Source: Actinomycetales bacterium
GTDB lineage: Bacteria > Actinomycetota > Actinomycetes > Actinomycetales > Cellulomonadaceae
Assembly (NCBI GenBank): GCA_020444245.1
Contig: JAHLLI010000022.1
Coordinates: forward strand, 1-64,000
Direction: 5' to 3'
Length of the DNA: 64,000 nucleotides
Positions 34,113-41,254 of the stretch are shown in pieces (position 1 is the first letter of the stretch; every line of letters begins with the position of its first letter). The notes below the pieces were generated by a model. The model worked only from the letters and a program-made list of their open reading frames with translations, was not told where the DNA came from and did no database searches. Both the position numbers and the translations under genes were made by a program.

Positions 34113-35849
34113 TCAGGCGAGGCCGAGCGCCTCGCTCGGTGCGGCCAGCGGGGCGTCTGCGGCGCTGTCGTCGTAGAACGTCTCGACGGCGCCGATCACC
34201 GTCCCGCTGTTGTCGCGCAGCGCGCTCGCGTGCACGACCACCGGCACGAGGTGCCCCTTGCTGTGGTGCAGCCACACCTTGGCGGTCCGCTCGCGGCCGT
34301 CGGTGATCGTGTCGAGCAGCGGGCACCGGTCGCCGCAGAGCACCTGGCCCGACCGGTCGACGTGCCACAGCAGACCGTCCGAGCACGTGCGGCCGATGAC
34401 CTCCTCGGCGCGGTAGCCGGCGATCTGCTCGGCCGCCGCGGTCCACGAGAGGATGCGGCGCTCGGTGTCGACGACGTAGCACGCCTGGGCCGAGCGGTGC
34501 TGGTCCGCGGGCTCGCCGCTCGTACGGGGCCGCGGCACGCTCGCGAACGGCACGACGACGGGGGCGGCGGGGGCGGTGCGGGACAGGGTCGCGATCACGT
34601 CCTCGACGCTGGTGGCGCGGGCGAAGTGCCAGCCCTGGGCGTACCCGCAGCCCATGGAGTGCAGGGCGTCGGCCTGCAGGGGGGTCTCGACGCCCTCGGC
34701 GACCACCAGGAGCCCCAGGTCCCTGGCCATGGAGATGGTGGAGGCCACGGCCGTGCCCAGGCGCGCGTCCTCCGGCAGCCGTGAGGTCAGGGCCCGGTCC
34801 AGCTTGATGGCGCTGAGCGGGAGGGAGAGCAGCCGCGTGAGCGACGAGTGGCCCGAGCCGTAGTCGTCCAGCGCGACCCGGATGCCGGCCTCGTCGAGCG
34901 TGGCGAGCTGGATGACGGCGGCCACGGGGTCCACGAACGCGGTGGTCTCGGTGACCTCGACGACGAGCTTGTCGGGGCCCAGGCCCCGGGCGCTCACATC
35001 GTCCAGCAGCTCGGCCGCGAACTGGGAGCGGGCCAGCTCGATGGGCGAGATGTTGACGCTGAGCAGGATCTCCGCGGTGGCCGGGCCGAGCCGGTGGATC
35101 CGCGCCAGGGCGTCCAGCGCCTGCTGGCGCATGTGGCGGCCCACGGGCAGCATGAGCCCGCTCGCCTCGACCACCGGCAGGAAGTCGCCCGGAGCGATCA
35201 CGCCCGCCTCGGGGTGCTCCCAGCGGATCAGGGCCTCGACGGCCACGGTGGTGCCGGTGGGCAGGTCGACGATCGGCTGGAGGAAGGGGACCAGCTCGCC
35301 GGCCTCGAGGGCCTGGCGGATCCGGGTGGGCTCGATCGTGCTCGAGGGCTTCAGGGTGCGCCCGCCCCACGAGTCCAGCCGGTGCAGCTCGAGCCGCGTC
35401 ATGACGTGGTCCGCGAGCACCCGCAGGCTTGCGATGTGCTGGTCGTCCAGGGCCAGCGGCGCGTCGTGGTGCACCGCCAGGACGCCCAGCGGCAGCCCGT
35501 CGCGACCCACGAGCGGGACGGCGGCGAAGGCGCGCAGGGGGCCGTCCTCGTAGGTGAACGGGTGGTCGTCGAGCGCGCCGATCGGGATGTCGTTGATCAC
35601 CACGGGCTCGCCGCGTTCGACCGCCGGGGCCGAGATCGACTTGGCCCGCGGGATCGGCGTCAGGGGCGCGCCGTGCGTGGAGTGCACCTCGACCCGGTCC
35701 TCGACGAGGAAGCCGACGGCCGCGGAGCGTGTGCCGCAGACCTGTGCCGCGAGGGCCGCGATGTCACTGAGGTCGGGACCGCCGCCGCCCAGCACACCGT
35801 AGGTGAGCAGCGACTCGAGTCGGTCGAGCTCACGGACCAGGTCGGACAC
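34113..35849 (-). CDS. GAF-EAL-PAS cyclic-di-GMP phosphodiesterase
   Basis: A 578-residue cytoplasmic signalling protein. A GAF domain (about residues 10-155) senses a small ligand or redox state, an EAL domain (about 175-415) should hydrolyse c-di-GMP, and a PAS domain (about 455-560, ACYVVDTERRILSWTAAAEQIAGY) closes the chain. The EAL motif is intact (VAVEALIRW, E205), as are NISP, VTETTAF, DDYGSGHSSL and VAEGVET, so it is likely active. There is no GGDEF domain. The GTG start has GGAGG 7 bases upstream. No other c-di-GMP gene is in the window. Confidence 0.85.
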   Translation of the reverse strand: MSDLVRELDRLESLLTYGVLGGGGPDLSDIAALAAQVCGTRSAAVGFLVEDRVEVHSTHGAPLTPIPRAKSISAPAVERGEPVVINDIPIGALDDHPFTYEDGPLRAFAAVPLVGRDGLPLGVLAVHHDAPLALDDQHIASLRVLADHVMTRLELHRLDSWGGRTLKPSSTIEPTRIRQALEAGELVPFLQPIVDLPTGTTVAVEALIRWEHPEAGVIAPGDFLPVVEASGLMLPVGRHMRQQALDALARIHRLGPATAEILLSVNISPIELARSQFAAELLDDVSARGLGPDKLVVEVTETTAFVDPVAAVIQLATLDEAGIRVALDDYGSGHSSLTRLLSLPLSAIKLDRALTSRLPEDARLGTAVASTISMARDLGLLVVAEGVETPLQADALHSMGCGYAQGWHFARATSVEDVIATLSRTAPAAPVVVPFASVPRPRTSGEPADQHRSAQACYVVDTERRILSWTAAAEQIAGYRAEEVIGRTCSDGLLWHVDRSGQVLCGDRCPLLDTITDGRERTAKVWLHHSKGHLVPVVVHASALRDNSGTVIGAVETFYDDSAADAPLAAPSEALGLA

Positions 35850-35991
35850 GCACGAACCTCCGAGCGAGGGATACCGGCCCCTACGTCATCGGTCGCCGAA
35901 CGGGTCTCCCTGAGCGATTCGGGGCCGCGGATCTGCGTCGATGCGCCCACGGAGGCTGGCGCCGGCGGCGTCGGAGGGGGTCTGCGAGGGG

Positions 35992-36849
35992 TCAGGCGAC
36001 CTCGATGCTGCGGCGGGCCAGGCCCCACCAGAAGCCGTCGAGCGCGGTGGTCGCGGGGGTGCCGGGCTCGGTCGCGGCGCCCAGGGTGAGGAACAGCGGG
36101 GTGAAGTGCTCGACGGTGGGGTGGGCGTAGGGCATGCCGGGGGCGCGGTCGCGGTAGGCGGCGAGCTCGTCGACGTCGCCGCGGGCGAGCGCGTCGGCCG
36201 CCCAGGCGTCGAAGTCGGCGGACCAGGTGGGGACCGCGTCGAGGTCGCCCCACTGGAGGAACGGCAGCCCGTGGGTGAGGAACCCGGAGCCGACCACCAG
36301 GACGCCCTGCTCGCGCAGGGCCCGCAGGCGCCGACCCAGGTCCAGGAGCCGGGTGGGCTCGTGGGTGGGCATGCTCAGCTGGAGCACGGGCACTGTGGCG
36401 TCGGGGTACATCGCGAGCAGCGGCACCCACGCGCCGTGGTCCAGGCCGCGCGAGGTGTGCTGGTGCAGGGGCTCGGAGTCCGGCAGGACGGCGCGCACCA
36501 GGGTGGCGAGGCCGTGGGCGTCGGGGGTGTCGTAGCGCAGGCGGTAGTACATCGGGTCGAACCCGCCGAAGTCGTAGACCAGCCCCGCGCGGCCGTCGGT
36601 GGTGGACAGCGCCAAGGGCGCGGACTCCCAGTGGGCGGAGACGATGAGGATCGCCCGCGGGGTCGGCAGGCGGCGGGCCCAGGCGTGCAGGTCGTCCATC
36701 CAGCCGGCGTCCTCGAGCAGCGGCGGGGCGCCGTGGGAGAGGTACAGCGCGGGCAGCGGGCCGTCGGCCGGGGTCCACGGGTGGCGCGGCACGGCTGCGT
36801 CGAGCCGTGCCGCGCGCTCGCGGAACGCCACGTAGGGGTGGGTGGGCAT
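35992..36849 (-). CDS. DODA-type extradiol ring-cleavage dioxygenase
   Basis: A 285-residue member of the LigB/DODA (YgiD-like) family that opens aromatic catechol rings or acts on DOPA. Candidate metal-binding histidines are visible in YLSHGAPP, VSAHWES, FLTHGLPF and HPTVEHFTP, in the order of the family. The ATG at 36849 lies 13 bp after the stop of the NAD(P)-binding protein gene and is presumably co-transcribed with it under the MarR-controlled promoter. The longer frame upstream is antisense to that gene. A weak ribosome site suggests coupling. Confidence 0.85.
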   Translation of the reverse strand: MPTHPYVAFRERAARLDAAVPRHPWTPADGPLPALYLSHGAPPLLEDAGWMDDLHAWARRLPTPRAILIVSAHWESAPLALSTTDGRAGLVYDFGGFDPMYYRLRYDTPDAHGLATLVRAVLPDSEPLHQHTSRGLDHGAWVPLLAMYPDATVPVLQLSMPTHEPTRLLDLGRRLRALREQGVLVVGSGFLTHGLPFLQWGDLDAVPTWSADFDAWAADALARGDVDELAAYRDRAPGMPYAHPTVEHFTPLFLTLGAATEPGTPATTALDGFWWGLARRSIEVA

Positions 36850-36862
36850 GGTCAGGCGGCTC

Positions 36863-37435
36863 TCAGGCGGCCAGGTTGAACCCGCTGGTCCACGTCGTCT
36901 TCTCGCCGGCGGCCAGGGTGATCTGCAGGAAGCCGATGGCCTCGAGCTCGCGGGCGCGCTTGAGCGAGCCGGCGTCGACCGGGTGCAGGCCGCCCGCGGC
37001 GACGACCTCGGCGAGGGTCGCCTTGGCGTCCGCGTCGTCACCGGCGATGAGGACGGTGGTGGGCTGGGCCAGGACCTCACCCGCGGCGAGGGCACCGGCG
37101 AACGTGGTGTTGAACGCCTTGAGCACGCGCGCGGTGGGCAGCGCGGCGGCGATCTCAGCGGCGGCCGAGGAGTCGGCCGGGACTGTCAGGCCGTCGAAGG
37201 TGGCGAAGTCGACCGGGTTGGTCAGGTCGACCACGATCTTGCCGGCCAGCGCGTCGCCGTAGGTGGCCAGGACGTCGGACAGCGAGCCGTAGGGGACGGC
37301 GAGGACGACGACGTCGGTCTGGGCCGGGACGGTCTCGCCGCGCTTGACCGGGGTGTGCGGCGTGCCGCCGCGGGTCAGGACGGCGTCGAGGGCCTGGCCC
37401 ATGTTGCCGGTGCCGATGATGCTCACGTGCGTCAT
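36863..37435 (-). CDS. NADP/F420-dependent oxidoreductase-like Rossmann protein
   Basis: A 190-residue protein of the F420-dependent NADP reductase-like family. The Rossmann glycine motif IIGTGNMGQAL opens the chain, followed by VVVLAVPYGSL, KIVVDLTNPV, VLKAFNTTF and the C-terminal helix ELEAIGFLQITLA. At 190 residues it has only the nucleotide domain plus a short cap. AAGGAG precedes the ATG by 6 bases. It is first in a two-gene operon with the dioxygenase, divergent from marR; the pair probably handles a redox-active aromatic compound sensed by the MarR protein. Confidence 0.8.
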   Translation of the reverse strand: MTHVSIIGTGNMGQALDAVLTRGGTPHTPVKRGETVPAQTDVVVLAVPYGSLSDVLATYGDALAGKIVVDLTNPVDFATFDGLTVPADSSAAAEIAAALPTARVLKAFNTTFAGALAAGEVLAQPTTVLIAGDDADAKATLAEVVAAGGLHPVDAGSLKRARELEAIGFLQITLAAGEKTTWTSGFNLAA

Positions 37436-37477
37436 GAGGTGCTCCTTGGGGTGGGCGGCCGGGGTTGCCGGCGATTG

Positions 37478-37539
37478 GTTGAAGTGACAACTAAGACGCT
37501 ACGTCTGATTGCTTGAAGCGTCAAGTTATTCGCTACGAT
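37478..37539. promoter_or_regulatory. Divergent MarR-controlled promoters with two operators
   Basis: Two palindromes, GTTGAAGTGACAAC (37478-37491) and CTTGAAGCGTCAAG (37512-37525), have centres 34 bp apart and share the context GATTG.TTGAAG. On the minus strand, TTGACG (37524-37519) and TAGCGT (37501-37496) are 17 bp apart and drive the reductase/dioxygenase pair. On the plus strand, TACGAT (37534-37539) ends 6 bases before marR. The second palindrome covers the -35 of both promoters and the first lies at the minus-strand start point, so MarR should repress both. Confidence 0.75.
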
Positions 37540-37545
37540 GGGGTC

Positions 37546-38043
37546 ATGACGCGCTGGCTGACCGACGACGAGCTGCAGGCCTGGATCCGACTGGTCGCGG
37601 TGGTGGAGCTGCTGCCCGGGACGCTCGAGCAGCAGCTGCGGCGCGACTCGGACCTGTCGCACTTCGAGTACTTCGTCATGGCGATGCTCTCCGAGGCGCC
37701 CGGGCGGCGGCTGCGGATGACCGCTCTGGCGGCACGCGCGAACGCGACGCTGTCGCGGCTGTCGCACGTGGTGAGCAGGCTGGAGGCGCGCGGACTGGTG
37801 GAGCGGGCGCCGTGCCCGGAGGACGGGCGCGCGACCAACGCGCTGCTCACGGAGGCGGGGTGGGAGGTCGTGGTGGCCGCGGCGCCCGGGCACGTGGAGC
37901 AGGTGCGGCGCGTGGTGTTCGACGCGCTCGAGCCCGAGCAGGTGGGGCAGCTGCGGGCGATCGGCGACGCGATCCTGGGGCGGCTGGACCCGGACGGGGT
38001 GATCACGGCGCCGTACTCGCGGCCGCAGGGGGAGCGGGCGTAG
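37546..38043 (+). CDS. MarR-family transcriptional regulator
   Basis: A 165-residue winged-helix repressor. The DNA-binding domain is visible as LSHFEYFVMAMLSEAPGRRL, MTALAARANATLSRLSHVVS (recognition helix) and LEARGLVERAPCPEDGRATN (wing with conserved D-G-R). Flanking helices provide dimerisation. The ATG at 37546 is 6 bases after TACGAT, so the message is likely leaderless; the in-frame ATG at 37513 lies inside an operator. It is divergent from the reductase/dioxygenase operon and should control it and itself through the two palindromes between them. C in RAPCPED could allow redox sensing, which is speculation. Confidence 0.88.
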   Translation: MTRWLTDDELQAWIRLVAVVELLPGTLEQQLRRDSDLSHFEYFVMAMLSEAPGRRLRMTALAARANATLSRLSHVVSRLEARGLVERAPCPEDGRATNALLTEAGWEVVVAAAPGHVEQVRRVVFDALEPEQVGQLRAIGDAILGRLDPDGVITAPYSRPQGERA

Positions 38044-38133
38044 GGCTGGGTGTTGGGGGTGGCGCCGGCTCGTGGGCGGCTGGGGGCGCGGGCGGCCTGA
38101 CGGGGCGCGGCGGCGGACGGTAGGTTGCCCCGC

Positions 38134-38979
38134 GTGAGCAGCGCGGCAGCCGGAGTCTCGTCCCAGTCGATCTCCACCGCGGTGCTCGTCGGCGGCGTCC
38201 TGGTGCTGGTGGTGGGAGGCGCGCTCGGCCTGATCAGCCGGCGGCTGCTGCGCGGCCGGTCGAGCCTGAGCACGTCGGGCGCGGTGCTCGCGGGGATCGT
38301 CGGTGCGCTGCTCGGCCTCGTGGTGACCCAGCTGGTCACCGGCAACCCGAGCACGCCGCACCCATGGGTGCTGCTGGGGCTGGCGCCGGCCGGCACCGTG
38401 GTGGTGCTGCTGCTGGCCGAGGCGCTGGTGCGCCGGCCCGTGCCGGACGCCGAGGCGCTGGTGGCCGCGGGGGAGTCGGCGTCGGTCGAGTTCAAGTCCA
38501 CCGCGCGGCACAACCTGCACACCGGCCAGCGCGACGACCGCATGGAGGCGGTGATCGCCAAGACGATCGCCGGGTTCCTCAATGGCCGCGGCGGGACGCT
38601 GCTGATCGGGGTGGACGACGCGGGCGCAGTGCTGGGGCTGGACGACGACCTGCAGTACATGAAGGCGCCGGATCTGGACCGGTACGAGCTGTGGCTGCAC
38701 GACTTCCTCACGGGGGCGTTGGGGGCGCCGGCGGTGGGGCTGCTGCGGGTGACCTTCCCGCGGGTGCACGGGCGCGAGGTGTGTCGGGTGGACGCCGCGC
38801 CGTCGCCGCGGCCCGTGTTCGTCAGCGGGAAGGGCAAGGGCGGGGGCCAGCGGGTCACGTTCTACGCGCGGCTGGGGAACTCGACGCGTGAGCTGGGGGT
38901 GGCGGACGCGATCGACTACGCGGCCGACCACTTCGGGGCGCGCGGGTGGCGGGTGCGGAGGGCGCGGGGCGGGGCCTGA
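38134..38979 (+). CDS. Membrane-anchored AlbA_2 (Schlafen-type) domain protein
   Basis: A 281-residue protein with three N-terminal TM helices (about residues 14-33, 48-68 and 78-98) and a cytoplasmic AlbA_2 domain (about 112-265). The domain core is ESASVEFKSTARHNLHTGQ, MEAVIAKTIAGFLNGRGG and LLIGVDDAGAVLGLDDD; EFKST is the family start. AlbA_2 proteins bind nucleic acids or act as putative ATPase/RNase-like regulators; the membrane-bound form is uncharacterised. GTG 38134 follows TAGGTT (38121-38126) by 7 bases. No operon partner. Confidence 0.75.
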   Translation: MSSAAAGVSSQSISTAVLVGGVLVLVVGGALGLISRRLLRGRSSLSTSGAVLAGIVGALLGLVVTQLVTGNPSTPHPWVLLGLAPAGTVVVLLLAEALVRRPVPDAEALVAAGESASVEFKSTARHNLHTGQRDDRMEAVIAKTIAGFLNGRGGTLLIGVDDAGAVLGLDDDLQYMKAPDLDRYELWLHDFLTGALGAPAVGLLRVTFPRVHGREVCRVDAAPSPRPVFVSGKGKGGGQRVTFYARLGNSTRELGVADAIDYAADHFGARGWRVRRARGGA

Positions 38980-39094
38980 GGCGTCGTCCGGCTCGTGAGA
39001 CCTGTCCAGGCCCTGGGACCGGGCAGTCCTCCCCAGAGGCGATCACCGTTCGGCTGTGCCTACGGTGCCCGCTTCCTAGGGAAGGGATATGACC

Positions 39095-39265
39095 ATGGGT
39101 GTCGAGGACAAGGCTCGCAATGCCGCCGAGAAGGCCGAGGGCAAGGTCAAGGAGGCCGTGGGCTCGGCCACCGACGACCGCGAGCTCGAGGCCGAGGGCA
39201 AGGCGAAGCAGACCGAGGCCGACCTGAAGCAGGGCGCGGAGAAGGTCAAGGACGCGTTCAAGTGA
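39095..39265 (+). CDS. CsbD family general-stress protein
   Basis: A 56-residue, highly charged, Ala/Lys/Glu-rich helical protein of the CsbD family: MGVEDKARNAAEKAEGKVKE and so on to the AEGKAKQTEADLKQG repeat. CsbD proteins are small stress-induced proteins of unknown mechanism. Two ATGs are possible (39089, 39095); GAAGGG ends 8 bases before the second, which I chose. A terminator follows 7 bp after the stop. Confidence 0.85.
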   Translation: MGVEDKARNAAEKAEGKVKEAVGSATDDRELEAEGKAKQTEADLKQGAEKVKDAFK

Positions 39266-39272
39266 GGGGACC

Positions 39273-39294
39273 GGCGCGCCCTTCGGGGCGCGTC
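39273..39294 (+). terminator. Terminator of csbD-like gene
   Basis: The stem GGCGCGCCC pairs with GGGCGCGTC (39273-39281 with 39286-39294; one G-T pair) around a UUCG tetraloop, followed by a G/T-rich tail. It lies immediately after the CsbD gene. Confidence 0.7.
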
Positions 39295-39355
39295 GGTGTT
39301 GTGGGCGCGGGGTGTGGCTCGGAGGTGGGGCGTCGTGGGCGGCGGGAGCCGCGAT

Positions 39356-39384
39356 TTGGCGTCCTGGCTCAGGTCACGTAACCT
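39356..39384 (+). promoter_or_regulatory. Promoter of the initiator tRNA gene
   Basis: TTGGCG (39356-39361) and TAACCT (39379-39384) are spaced by 17 bp, with the tRNA beginning 12 bases after the -10, an ideal stable-RNA promoter layout. Confidence 0.7.
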
Positions 39385-39396
39385 TGAGTGTCCCGA

Positions 39397-39470
39397 CGCG
39401 GGGTGGAGCAGTTCGGTAGCTCGCTGGGCTCATAACCCAGAGGTCGCAGGTTCAAATCCTGCCCCCGCTA
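39397..39470 (+). tRNA. Initiator tRNA-Met (CAT anticodon)
   Basis: A 74-nt cloverleaf with acceptor stem CGCGGGG / CCCCGCT and anticodon loop CTCATAA (anticodon CAT). Two initiator hallmarks are present: the first acceptor pair (C1, T72) is mismatched, and the anticodon stem ends in three G-C pairs (GGG/CCC). The T-arm GCAGG-TTCAAAT-CCTGC is canonical. CCA is not encoded. The DNA beyond its 3' end belongs to an apparent integrated element, making the 3' half of this gene the probable attachment site. Confidence 0.93.
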
Positions 39471-39472
39471 CT
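39438..39472 (+). other. Probable attachment site (attL) at the tRNA 3' end
   Basis: Elements that use tyrosine recombinases usually keep the 3' end of the target tRNA intact as the crossover core. Here, core-type chromosomal genes stop and element-type genes start right after the tRNA. The second copy of the tRNA 3' segment (attR) is not found downstream in this window, so the exact core cannot be defined. Confidence 0.45.
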
Positions 39473-39487
39473 TATGAAGGTGCAGGT

Positions 39488-39525
39488 CAGAGGCCCTTTC
39501 GATCTTCGGATCGGGAGGGCCTCTG
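39488..39525. terminator. Strong hairpin after the tRNA
   Basis: CAGAGGCCCT (39488-39497) pairs with AGGGCCTCTG (39516-39525); inside it CGATC pairs with GATCG around a UUCG tetraloop, with only a TT/GG internal mismatch. It probably ends tRNA transcription, although no U-run follows; being nearly symmetric it may also shield the tRNA from element transcription. Confidence 0.65.
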
Positions 39526-39532
39526 GCGTTCC

Positions 39533-39551
39533 GGTATGCAAATGGTATGCA
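39533..39551 (+). repeat. Direct repeat GGTATGCA next to the integration site
   Basis: GGTATGCA occurs at 39533-39540 and 39544-39551, one helical turn (11 bp) apart. About 50 bp further a perfect 14-bp palindrome GGCCTCGCGAGGCC lies at 39604-39617. Their position 60-150 bp inside the junction fits arm-type recombinase or excisionase binding sites, but no protein is known to bind them. Confidence 0.4.
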
Positions 39552-39754
39552 GGCGCTGCCAGTGGGCCGCTCTGGACTGGCGTGGACCGCGAGGGAACAC
39601 AGAGGCCTCGCGAGGCCGAGATCTGCCGAGTGGGCGCTGGCATCCGCCACCCGGACACGCCGATGTGGTGACCATCTCGAGAGGTCTGCCGTGCCGCCGC
39701 TAGGTTGAGAGCGTGGTCCGCGCAGTCGAGCGGCCGATGTCGTAGGGGGATCCT

Positions 39755-41254
39755 GTGCCTCGGGTGCCTGAGGTAGTGCGGAAGGTCGCCGTCAGCGCGC
39801 TGTCGCTTGACCTCAACAACTTCCGGTTCGCTGTCGAGCAGCCCGATGAGTCAATGGCATTCAACTACCTCTTCGAGAACGAAGAGGTGACCGCAGTCGC
39901 CTACTCACTGCTTCGAGAGGGCTACACGACCAACGAGGTTCCGCTCGTAGTCGAGGAAGGCGGGCGGTACGTCGTACTTGAGGCGAACCGGCGCGTGAGC
40001 GCCCTGCGTGCCCTCCGCGACCCATCGCTCGTCCCGAGCCACCGGCACCAGCTTGAGACGCTGCTGAGGCGGCACCAGGCCGACGCAGATGAACTGCCCG
40101 ACGAGATCTACGTGACGGTGTATCCGGATCGCCAGACTGCGGCGCCGGTGTTGGCCCGCCTCCACATTGGCGAGGACAAGAAGCGCTGGGGCCTCGACGA
40201 GCAGGCCAAGTTCGTGCTGGCGCAGCTGGCTGGTGGAGCGGACGTCAAGACGCTGAAGGCCACCCTGACCGGGATCAAGGATGTCGTGCGCCTTGCCCGG
40301 ATGGGACGGGTGCGGGAGGCGTTGCAGAGGACGACGTTCACCGATCCCGCGATCCGCGAGTACGCACTGGGACAAGACCTGAAGATGTCGGCGTTCGAGT
40401 ATGCCTACCGAGATCGACAGATCCGTCCACTGCTCGGCTTCGAGTTCGACGACGAGGGCAACGTGACTTCCCGCCCCGAGAGTCCTCAGCAGATCGCCGT
40501 CCTTGAGCGGGTTCTGCGAGGGTTCCAGACCGGTGAGCTGAGTACACGAAGGGTCCTCAACGCGAAGAAGGGTGAGCCAGGCAGGGCGTACGACGAGCTC
40601 GTCGATGAGTTGCGGTCTCTCTCTGGTGTCCCGGGTCCTGCCCCCTCGCCAGCTGCGGTCGGTGCACCTCGTGGGGATGGCTCGACCGGTCCAGCATTGA
40701 GCGGCTCGCCGAAGGCCCCGCTGGCGGCCGGGGCATCGAACGACGCCGCCCCCGGAGCGCCAGCCCCGCGCGAGGACACTCCGTCCGTTCAGTCAACGGT
40801 CGGCCCGAACAACCCCGATACCAAGGGCAAGCTCGTCGTGGCCGTCGACTACTCCTCGGCCCCGGCCGGCCTTCAGAAGCGGTTCATTGAGTTGCGGCGC
40901 ATCGACATCGTCGGCCATCCGGCGGCGGCCGCGATGCTGCTCAGGTCGGTGGTCGAATCGTCGATCAAGTACCACTACACGTCCCGCGGCAACCATCAGG
41001 TGTCCGGGACGATCGGGCAGGTGGTGCCAACTCTGGCGAACGACTACCTGAGGCTGAGGTCCCTGGCGCGCTCGATCCAACTGCTACAGAACGCCCTCTC
41101 GCCCAGGGATCGCCCGGGGTCGGGCTCTTGGTTCAACGGCGCCAGCCACGACCCGACGATGGTCGTCAAGTCGCAGGACGTGCGAGACGCGTGGCAGGAA
41201 CTTGAACCGCTGGTGCGGTTCCTCCTCCAACCTCCGTCGCCCCAGACCCCCTGA
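39755..41254 (+). CDS. ParB/Srx-like N-terminal domain protein with HEPN-like C-terminus
   Basis: A 499-residue protein, first gene after the junction. The N-terminal 200 residues are ParB/sulfiredoxin-like: VRKVAVSALSLDLNNFRF, then VPLVVEEGGRYVVLEANRRV, where E-x-N-R-R-x-x-A replaces the GERR box of chromosomal ParB. The middle is a Pro/Ala/Ser linker (about 285-350). The C-terminal 120 residues are helical (AAAMLLRSVVESSIKYHY ... NGASHDPTMVVKSQDVRDAW) and resemble HEPN/DUF4145-type domains, though an R-x4-6-H pair is not certain. GTG 39755 has a GGGGGA site. The 3' end overlaps the convergent methylase gene by 89 bp. Neither plasmid partition nor defence can be assigned by sight. Confidence 0.65.
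   Translation: MPRVPEVVRKVAVSALSLDLNNFRFAVEQPDESMAFNYLFENEEVTAVAYSLLREGYTTNEVPLVVEEGGRYVVLEANRRVSALRALRDPSLVPSHRHQLETLLRRHQADADELPDEIYVTVYPDRQTAAPVLARLHIGEDKKRWGLDEQAKFVLAQLAGGADVKTLKATLTGIKDVVRLARMGRVREALQRTTFTDPAIREYALGQDLKMSAFEYAYRDRQIRPLLGFEFDDEGNVTSRPESPQQIAVLERVLRGFQTGELSTRRVLNAKKGEPGRAYDELVDELRSLSGVPGPAPSPAAVGAPRGDGSTGPALSGSPKAPLAAGASNDAAPGAPAPREDTPSVQSTVGPNNPDTKGKLVVAVDYSSAPAGLQKRFIELRRIDIVGHPAAAAMLLRSVVESSIKYHYTSRGNHQVSGTIGQVVPTLANDYLRLRSLARSIQLLQNALSPRDRPGSGSWFNGASHDPTMVVKSQDVRDAWQELEPLVRFLLQPPSPQTP

Noticed and set aside
39452-39675. Short ORFs of 60-68 codons after the tRNA
   Set aside because: They run through the tRNA terminator hairpin and junction repeats on both strands, have no ribosome site and no coding bias.
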